Positions 1 through 5,044 of a stretch of DNA of 7,128 bases are shown in pieces; the stretch's first letter is position 1, and the number at the start of each line of letters is the position of its first letter. Both the position numbers and the translations under genes were made by a program. The notes beneath the pieces were generated by a model. The model searched no databases. It was not told the DNA's origin and saw only the letters and a program-made list of their open reading frames with translations. Origin of the DNA: Gemmatimonadaceae bacterium (GTDB taxonomy: Bacteria > Gemmatimonadota > Gemmatimonadetes > Gemmatimonadales > Gemmatimonadaceae); the NCBI GenBank assembly GCA_013813605.1, contig JACCRL010000437.1:1-7128 (forward strand). Direction: 5' to 3'.

Positions 1-2057
1 GCGAAGCGCACCGTGAACTCCGGGTGGCTCAGCTTGAGCTGCTCGTCCACGGCGAAGAGATCGAACGGGATTCGGTCATAATAGATGCCCCAACCGCCGA
101 AAACCGTCGTCCTGCTGTTTTCGTCCACCGCATAAGAGAATCCGAGCCGCGGCTGAACTGCACCCTTGAACGGCTTGCGGTTGTTGCCGGTGCTGATGTA
201 ACGGCTCAGGTCCAGCGGCGTTATCAGCCGGCTGTTGACGCTGGTCAGCGCATCGACAACGTTCTTCGGCGTCACGAAGTCGTTGTTGAGCATGGCCGAC
301 TCGTAGTCCCAGCGCACGCCGATGTTGAAGGTAAGGCGTGGAATGGGGCTCCAGTCATCCTGGATGTAGGCGCCGAACTGTCTGTTGTTGGTGTCCAGCG
401 TCCCGTCCCCGGTACCGTAAACGAGCTGGAATGGCGTGCGGAATCCGAAGCTCTGGCCGCCCTCCTGGTCCCGATACGCGAACTCCGGCGTTCCTCGGTT
501 GTCCTTGAGGATGTCGTAGTTGACAAAGTCGAAGCTGGCGCCGCCCTTGAAGATGTGCTCGCCCGCCAGTCGGACTCCCGAGTACGTGAGGTCGTCGCGG
601 AGGCCGAGCCGCTTCTGCTTGAAGTCCTGCGTGCTGAGGTTGCTGCCGATACGGGCTTCGCCGCCCGGGTAGAAGAAAATGCGTGAAGCCGTGCCGGGCG
701 AAGCTGGCCGGGGATTCCGCTGGAAGTACGAGTAATCGACCTTTGCTTCGTTGAGCAGCGCCCCGACGAAGTAGTTGTGCTTCACCTGCGCAATGCTGAC
801 GTTCTGGCGGAAGTCCACCGCCGACTGGAAGGAATTGTTCCCGCCAAAGTCCCGGATGTCCGTCTCACGGCGAACGCTGAGGGTGATCTCCGCGGACGAC
901 CGATCGTTTATCGAGTTGGACAGCTTTCCGAACAGCAGCGTCTCGCGGAAAGGTGAGCCGATCGAGCCATTGTACTGCGTGAGATTGACGGAGTCGAGGG
1001 CGGGGAAGCCGGACGGGGGCTGGGCGAAGTTGACGCGATTCGCCCGATCCTGATAGTTCCCCTCGTACGATCCAAAGAAGTGCATCTTGTCCTTTACGAT
1101 CGGTCCACCCGCGCTCAGCGCAACGAGGGTGCGCTTGTATTCGGGCCTCGAAAAAGTCGAAGGCCTGTTCGTCATCCGCGCAACGCTGTCGGCAATGTTC
1201 CTGTCGCGGCGCTGAAAGGTGTCGAGTCCCACCAGCCCGGCGTTCTGGTAGCCGACGAGCGCGTTGCCGGACCACTTGTTGCCGCCCGACTTGGTCGTCG
1301 CCGTGATGATTGCGCTGGACGATTTCTGGTACTCAGCCTTGAAGTTCTGGCTGATGACGCGGTATTCCTGGATGGCGTTGCGCGGGAATGGATTGCCGCG
1401 ACTCGCATCCTGGCCTGCGATGCCGCCGGACGTCAGGTCGTTCTTGAGGCTGGTTCCGTCGATGAAGAGGTTGACCGCGTTCGCGGTCTGGCCACCGGCC
1501 GAGAAGGTGCGGAACTGTCCGTTGACGCGGTCCTCGGTCACGGTGACGCCCGGCGTTAGCGCGGCCAGGTCGAGAAAGTTGCGGCTGGGTGTTGGCAGCT
1601 TGGCGATCTGCGCCTGCGTGATGTTGGTTGCCACCTCGGAAGTGCGCGTTTCGACGCCCGCCGATGCTTCGACGACGACCGCCTCGAGCTGAGTCGACTG
1701 CTGAACGAGAGCGAAGTTCTGGATCTGTGTCGCCCCGATCTGAACGGTGACCTGGCGGTTCTGGGCGCTGCTGCCGATCCGCCGGACGGTGACGTCGTAT
1801 GTGCCGGGCACCAACCCGGGCAGCGTATAGCCTCCATCCTCGCGGCTCAGCGCATTGCGCTGCACGCCGCTGTTGGTATTTCTGACGATGATCTGCGCGT
1901 CGGATATCGGCGCCCCGCCGTCGGCGGTGACCGTACCACGAAGTGTACCCGTCGTGTTCTGGGCAGAGGATACGGTTCCGTTCAACGCGACGAGCGCGAG
2001 TCCGGTAAAGAGGACGGTCCGGCAGAGTCTCGCAAATGTGGACATGCTGGTAATCAT
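1..2057 (-). CDS. TonB-dependent outer-membrane receptor, Oar-like, with N-terminal carboxypeptidase-regulatory-like domain (3' end outside window)
   Basis: Reading the minus strand from the ATG at 2057 gives an open frame of 685 codons that runs off base 1, so the C-terminal part of the barrel is missing. Seen: a signal peptide (residues 1-32, cleavage likely after VSSA); a carboxypeptidase-regulatory-like beta-sandwich at about 35-120 (TGTLRGTVTADGG, DGGYTLPGLVPGTYDVTVRR); a TonB-box-like LEAVVVEA at 124-131; a plug domain from about 140 (QIAKLPTPSRNFLDLAALTPGV, then FIDGTSLKND); and barrel sequence with alternating aromatic strands such as FGAYIQDDWSP and FGGWGIYYDRIPF. Family knowledge: such receptors import ligands across the outer membrane using TonB/ExbBD energy; Oar-like members often exceed 900 residues. 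The start is set by an in-frame stop directly upstream and GGAG six bases before the ATG; a second ATG at 2045 is less well placed. The LacI-type regulator just upstream on the same strand suggests a sugar or glycan ligand, which is inference. The family is near certain; the ligand is unknown. Confidence 0.95.
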   Translation of the reverse strand, partial: MITSMSTFARLCRTVLFTGLALVALNGTVSSAQNTTGTLRGTVTADGGAPISDAQIIVRNTNSGVQRNALSREDGGYTLPGLVPGTYDVTVRRIGSSAQNRQVTVQIGATQIQNFALVQQSTQLEAVVVEASAGVETRTSEVATNITQAQIAKLPTPSRNFLDLAALTPGVTVTEDRVNGQFRTFSAGGQTANAVNLFIDGTSLKNDLTSGGIAGQDASRGNPFPRNAIQEYRVISQNFKAEYQKSSSAIITATTKSGGNKWSGNALVGYQNAGLVGLDTFQRRDRNIADSVARMTNRPSTFSRPEYKRTLVALSAGGPIVKDKMHFFGSYEGNYQDRANRVNFAQPPSGFPALDSVNLTQYNGSIGSPFRETLLFGKLSNSINDRSSAEITLSVRRETDIRDFGGNNSFQSAVDFRQNVSIAQVKHNYFVGALLNEAKVDYSYFQRNPRPASPGTASRIFFYPGGEARIGSNLSTQDFKQKRLGLRDDLTYSGVRLAGEHIFKGGASFDFVNYDILKDNRGTPEFAYRDQEGGQSFGFRTPFQLVYGTGDGTLDTNNRQFGAYIQDDWSPIPRLTFNIGVRWDYESAMLNNDFVTPKNVVDALTSVNSRLITPLDLSRYISTGNNRKPFKGAVQPRLGFSYAVDENSRTTVFGGWGIYYDRIPFDLFAVDEQLKLSHPEFTVRF

Positions 2058-2110
2058 TTACTTCTCCGGTTGTTGTTTGCCATTGCGTGCGGTCTTGCTG
2101 CGTTGACTTC

Positions 2111-3148
2111 CTACAGGTCGAAAGTTGAGGGTTCGGGTGGCGGGCGTTCAGAAGAAACGGTACCGCACGAGTCGCGGATCTTGAGCTCGGTCGAGACACG
2201 CCCGCGCATGCGGCTGTGTCCGTTATTCCTGTCGGCGATCGAGCTGAGCAGCATCGTGATCGCTCGTGCTCCAAGTTCACAGATCGGCACGCGAACGGTG
2301 GAGAGCGGAGGATCGACGTAACGGGCGAGCGGAATGTCGTCGAAGCCAGCGACGGCGATGTCACCCGGCACATCGAGGCCCGATTCCCGGATCGCGCTCA
2401 GCGCGCCGATGGCCATCGAGTCGTTGGCGGCAAAAATTGCGGTCGGACGCGGCGTCTGCCCGAGAAGCTCGAGCGCGGCGGCGTAGCCACCCGTCTCGGT
2501 GAAGTGGCCATCACGCTCCAGAGCGGCCCGCGGCTGGATTCCCGCATCCTTCAACGCGAGACGATACCCGCGCAGCCGCTCGGCGGCGTCGTAGTTCCCA
2601 ACGGCGCCCTTGATGATTGCAACGGACGAATGTCCGCTGGCGATGAGGTGCCGAACCATCGCCCGCGCCCCGCTGCAGTTCTCGATGTTGAGCGAGTGCG
2701 CAGGGCCGCTGGTGCCCGAGCAGAGAAGCAACAGGGGCAGGCTCGCCGGGATGTTGGAGAGGGACTCGCTGTCGAGCCCCGGTGACATCGCAACGACGCC
2801 ATCGACGCGCCCGCGCATCGCGCGCATCGCCGCCTCGATTCCATGCTTGTGCGCATGCGAGCTGCTGAGCAGGAGCTGGAAACCGTTACCCTGCGCCGTC
2901 TCATCCATGCCGCGGATCACTTCGGAGAAGAAATCCCCGTAGAGATCGGGGAGCAGCACGCCGAGCGTGTCGGTCTTGCTGGTGCTGAGGCTGCGCGCGC
3001 CGCCGTGGGGAATGAACCGGAGCCGGTTAGCAACTTCGCGAATGCGCCGCCCCGTCTCCTCGCGCACGACTCCACTGCCGTTGAGTACGCGTGAGACCGT
3101 CGCGACCGACACCTTTGCTTCCCGTGCGACATCCTTAATCGTGACCAT
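2111..3148 (-). CDS. LacI/GalR-family transcriptional regulator
   Basis: A complete 345-residue protein, the usual LacI-family length. Seen: the N-terminal helix-turn-helix (TIKDVAREAKVSVATVSRVL, residues 3-22), the region leading to the hinge helix (FIPHGGARSLS, 45-55, with Leu54 at the place of the residue that wedges into the operator minor groove), and a periplasmic-binding-protein-like sensor domain from about 60 with LGVLLPDLYGDFF (62-74), a ligand-pocket candidate RLRGYR (191-196), FAANDSMAIGAL (239-250) and VPGDIAVAGFDDIPLA (260-275), followed by PPLSTV where many relatives have PPLTTV. It should bind DNA as a dimer and respond to a small sugar-like effector. The start matches the canonical family N-terminus; a GAGGG lies only two bases before the ATG, unusually tight. 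It precedes the TonB-dependent receptor by 53 bases on the same strand, with no terminator seen between them, so the two probably form an operon. The cre-like palindrome at 3211-3232 is the obvious candidate operator. Effector and targets cannot be read from sequence. Confidence 0.97.
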   Translation of the reverse strand: MVTIKDVAREAKVSVATVSRVLNGSGVVREETGRRIREVANRLRFIPHGGARSLSTSKTDTLGVLLPDLYGDFFSEVIRGMDETAQGNGFQLLLSSSHAHKHGIEAAMRAMRGRVDGVVAMSPGLDSESLSNIPASLPLLLLCSGTSGPAHSLNIENCSGARAMVRHLIASGHSSVAIIKGAVGNYDAAERLRGYRLALKDAGIQPRAALERDGHFTETGGYAAALELLGQTPRPTAIFAANDSMAIGALSAIRESGLDVPGDIAVAGFDDIPLARYVDPPLSTVRVPICELGARAITMLLSSIADRNNGHSRMRGRVSTELKIRDSCGTVSSERPPPEPSTFDL

Positions 3149-3173
3149 TTCCCTCGGCGTGAGAGATTGGCCT

Positions 3174-3190
3174 CGAGGCCGGAGGCCTCG
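3174..3190 (-). promoter_or_regulatory. GC-rich hairpin in the lacI 5' leader
   Basis: Seven-base arms CGAGGCC (3174-3180) and GGCCTCG (3184-3190) flank a 3-base loop and would fold in the lacI mRNA about 25 bases before its start codon. The left arm also overlaps a perfect 12-base DNA palindrome, GGCCTCGAGGCC (3169-3180). The fold is directly visible; any effect on lacI translation or mRNA stability is inference, and in GC-rich DNA part of this symmetry may be chance. Confidence 0.35.
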
Positions 3191-3210
3191 AAGTTCCAGC
3201 AGACTTACCG

Positions 3211-3232
3211 AAAATGTAACCGTTTACATTTT
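3211..3232. promoter_or_regulatory. LacI/CcpA-type operator (cre-like palindrome)
   Basis: The core AATGTAACCGTTTACATT (3213-3230) is symmetric about a central CG, and the symmetry extends to 22 bases with only one mismatched pair. It fits the published cre consensus WTGNAANCGNWWNCAW at every position, the typical shape of a LacI/GalR-family site. It lies 62 bases upstream of the LacI-family start at 3148 and is AT-rich against its GC-rich surroundings. Inference: the regulator binds here and represses its own transcript, which includes the TonB-dependent receptor. It could also act on leftward-facing promoter elements that I cannot define. No second full copy was seen elsewhere in the intergenic region. 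Confidence 0.8.
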
Positions 3233-3271
3233 TACGCCAGAGGGACTTTTGGCGGAGGTCTCGGCGGGCTC

Positions 3272-3300
3272 CAAGGGGACGAGCTTTGCTCATCCCCTTG
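3272..3300. other. 13-bp stem-loop with 3-base loop
   Basis: The arms at 3272-3284 (CAAGGGGACGAGC) and 3288-3300 (GCTCATCCCCTTG) are complementary at 12 of 13 positions around the loop TTT. The one mismatch would be a G-U wobble in minus-strand RNA. On the plus strand it is followed by TTGTTATC, a poor U-tract, and on the minus strand by no T-run, so it is not a textbook intrinsic terminator. It might end leftward or rightward read-through between the divergent units, or be part of the repeat structure that starts four bases later. Confidence 0.5.
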
Positions 3301-3304
3301 TTGT

Positions 3305-3504
3305 TATCTGGAGGGCCGAAGCAGGGAGCTGAAGGCTTTATCAGCTGATGGCTATCAAGCCGGTAATCGTGGCGGAAAAAGCTCCGATTCTGAGCGATTC
3401 TCGCAAGTATACATCGGGGATGGCGGGGCCTTTTCGGCACTAATGACGAGCTTGATAGCTCCCGTCTGCAACGCTTATGGCTCCCTGCTTAGGTCCTCCA
3501 GATA
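3305..3504. repeat. Imperfect nested palindrome of about 200 bp (MITE-like or structured-RNA-like)
   Basis: Three arm pairs share one centre near 3405. The outer arms 3305-3329 and 3480-3504 match at 23 of 25 positions (TATCTGGAGG at the left tip). The middle arms 3351-3360 and 3450-3459 match at 10 of 10 (GCTATCAAGC). The inner arms 3372-3386 and 3424-3438 match at 12 of 15 (GCGGAAAAAGCTCCG). The coordinate sums of paired bases agree to within one base, so the pairs are parts of one long hairpin rather than unrelated inverted repeats. No transposase ORF lies inside and no target-site duplication is evident at the tips. A decayed non-autonomous mobile element is the simplest reading; a folded RNA or regulatory cruciform is the alternative. 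Confidence 0.65.
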
Positions 3505-3612
3505 GCGTAGGTGGCGCTCCAACCTGTACTCCGCATGTTCTGCAACGCTCATGGCTCCCTGCTTAAGTCCTCCAGATAGCGTACGTGGCACTCCAACCCA
3601 TACTCCGCATAT
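3465..3612. repeat. 74-bp tandem direct duplication
   Basis: Copy 1 (3465-3538) and copy 2 (3539-3612) abut exactly and agree at 67 of 74 positions, with no gaps. Each contains the right outer arm of the neighbouring palindrome (GCTCCCTGCTT, then CCTCCAGATAGCGTA), so that arm is present twice in direct and once in inverted orientation. On the minus strand each copy encodes a similar stretch: YAEYGLECHVRYLEDLSREP ending in TGA in copy 2, and HAEYRLERHLRYLEDLSREP ending in TAA in copy 1. The TGA of the first overlaps the ATG of the second as ATGA. The resulting ORFs are 30 aa (3641 down to 3549) and 25 aa (3552 down to 3475). Conservation of the peptide across the duplication may only reflect recent copying. 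Confidence 0.8.
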
Positions 3613-3653
3613 AAGGGGTTACGCATCCTCCGTCGCCCCATGAACTTTCCAAG

Positions 3654-4949
3654 GTGAAAACAATCCGTCCCGCGCGCGCCACTACTATAGTAGTGCTCGC
3701 CGCAGCTCTCGCCGCAATGCCAGCCTGCCATCAGGTCGCGCCCGCATTCGGCCCGACCCTCCCGCAAGCCCGCCAGAACGCCGACGAGTTCTTCTACTCC
3801 GTTGGCTCCAGATTCACCAACATCCAGCGGCCGGCAAAGGTCATCCGCGCGCGATCGCAGTTCGGCCACTACGCGCTGACTCCGTCCGGCGTGTACGGCG
3901 ACACCACCGCATGGATGGGCATCGGTCCGGACGATGCTCGACTCTTCGGCAACGAGGGCGTGTTCGCCGGCGACCGCTACGTCGTCCGCCAGAGCATCGC
4001 CAATACGCTCCCAGACGCGCTCACTGAATCGCGCGAGATCGTTCGCCTCAGGAAGCTCAGCCCCTCCGAGTACGAGTGGTTCACCAACGTCGATGTCGCA
4101 CTCGGCAACCTCGAGCCGGCCGATATCGGCAACGTCGTGACGGCGGGACTGGCCGCCGGCGAGGGAAAGTCCGCCGCAACGATTCGCGCCGACTACCGCG
4201 CGAGCTTTCCGCGCACCACTGCTGCGCTCGGACGCCTCTTCACGCTCGATACCATTCGAGCGATACCCGACGGTGAGGGTGCGACGACGTACGACCTGGC
4301 GGTGAAGCTGACGCCCGAAAAGCTCAAGGCGTGGATGCCGGCGTACGCAGGCTACATCGACAAGTACATCAGCAGCGGCAAGTACAGCATCACGCTCACC
4401 GATCGCTCCGGAGCCCGCTGGCTCGAGGCGTCGGCGTCCAACTACTATATGCGCTTTCGCGTGCGTAGCCGCGGCGGCCACTTCGCACCGCTGGAGGGCG
4501 CGGTGCGACCGATGCCGGAGGCTCTCACGATCCGCCTGGACATGGCGATGAAGATTCTCGTCTTCACGGTGGGCTTCGAGAACCTTGTTGGTGAGTTCAA
4601 CATCATCGACACGCCCATGGAGCGCGGCTGGGCGATGCGGTTCGCGAGGGAGCCAGAATGGCGATTCCCGCCAACCGTGCGCTACTTCCTCAAGACGCCG
4701 CTGCGCCGGCCTTTCGCGGGTCAGGGAATCCCGATCAGGATATCGATTCGGAGCCAGCCGCGCGGGCAGACTCTCCTCAACCGCCGGCTTAGCGTCGTCG
4801 TGCAGGAGAGCGCGATACTCCGCTTTCTCAATCGCCTCAGCGGGACAGCTGTCGGAGATTTTCTTGGGCCTTCGGAGCGAGAGGCGAATCGGTTCAATGC
4901 GGATGCGTTTCGAGCGCTGAGGGCGGACGCGTCAATGCTGCTGCAGTAG
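3654..4949 (+). CDS. Exported protein of unknown function, possible lipoprotein (431 aa)
   Basis: I do not recognise this family. The protein starts at GTG 3654: an in-frame stop lies at 3612-3614, no other start codon intervenes, and this start gives a classic export signal (MKTIRPARATTIVVLAAALA with a basic N-region). The signal ends in LAAMPAC, so Cys25 may be lipidated, though Met-Pro-Ala is a weak lipobox. The mature part is soluble-looking, without further membrane segments, with mixed alpha/beta character and many aromatic and basic residues towards the end (FPPTVRYFLKTPLRRPF). No catalytic motif or repeat was found. No good Shine-Dalgarno precedes the GTG; AAGG overlaps it. A 5-codon ORF (ATG 3640 to TGA 3657) overlaps the start as GTGA. 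The gene lies 95 bases before the likely M61 peptidase start on the same strand, so co-transcription and a shared envelope or periplasmic location are plausible, by inference. Long frames on the opposite strand here are GC-driven shadows. Confidence 0.88.
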   Translation: MKTIRPARATTIVVLAAALAAMPACHQVAPAFGPTLPQARQNADEFFYSVGSRFTNIQRPAKVIRARSQFGHYALTPSGVYGDTTAWMGIGPDDARLFGNEGVFAGDRYVVRQSIANTLPDALTESREIVRLRKLSPSEYEWFTNVDVALGNLEPADIGNVVTAGLAAGEGKSAATIRADYRASFPRTTAALGRLFTLDTIRAIPDGEGATTYDLAVKLTPEKLKAWMPAYAGYIDKYISSGKYSITLTDRSGARWLEASASNYYMRFRVRSRGGHFAPLEGAVRPMPEALTIRLDMAMKILVFTVGFENLVGEFNIIDTPMERGWAMRFAREPEWRFPPTVRYFLKTPLRRPFAGQGIPIRISIRSQPRGQTLLNRRLSVVVQESAILRFLNRLSGTAVGDFLGPSEREANRFNADAFRALRADASMLLQ

Positions 4950-5044
4950 GAGTGGGTGCGCTTCGGACGCCCTGGGGCGCATCGTCTCGGCTTGGACGAA
5001 TTGTGGTCGAGCGGCGTCCAATTGGTACTCGAACCTCATCCCAG

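Larger units (their letters stand above)
3149..3653. other. Divergent intergenic region rich in repeats
   Basis: These 505 bases separate the minus-strand lacI-receptor pair from the plus-strand exported-protein gene. Going left to right they hold a GC-rich leader hairpin (3174-3190), a LacI-type operator (3211-3232), a 13-bp stem-loop (3272-3300), an imperfect palindrome of about 200 bp (3305-3504) and a 74-bp direct duplication (3465-3612). Frames crossing the region on either strand give low-complexity or atypical peptides and no recognisable domain. Promoters for both directions must lie here, but no convincing -35/-10 pair is visible; TATAAG at 3610-3615 is a weak -10 candidate for the plus-strand gene, without a matching -35. 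Confidence 0.8.

Noticed and set aside
24..686. 220-codon plus-strand frame opposite the receptor barrel
   Set aside because: The minus strand here encodes continuous TonB-receptor barrel sequence; the plus frame is its shadow.
1333..2373. 346-codon minus-strand frame crossing the receptor and regulator genes
   Set aside because: It overlaps two recognised genes in another frame and gives an Arg-rich, low-complexity product.
3167..3505. 112-codon plus-strand ORF across the operator and palindrome
   Set aside because: It crosses the operator, stem-loop and repeat DNA, has no recognisable domain and no ribosome-binding site, and is probably open by chance.
3586..3591. Sigma-54 -24 element (TGGCAC)
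   Set aside because: No TTGC-like -12 element follows at the required spacing.
3465..3612. CRISPR array
   Set aside because: There are only two adjoining 74-bp copies with no unique spacer between them.
3549..4481. 310-codon minus-strand frame opposite the exported-protein gene
   Set aside because: It starts inside and runs antisense to a gene with a good signal peptide and normal composition; its Arg/Val/Ala-rich product has no domain. Only its last 30 codons, over the duplication, are discussed separately.
4952..5044. Upstream GTG start for the M61 peptidase
   Set aside because: It would place 31 charged residues before a clear signal peptide, and TAGGAG overlaps that GTG instead of lying at ribosome-binding distance.
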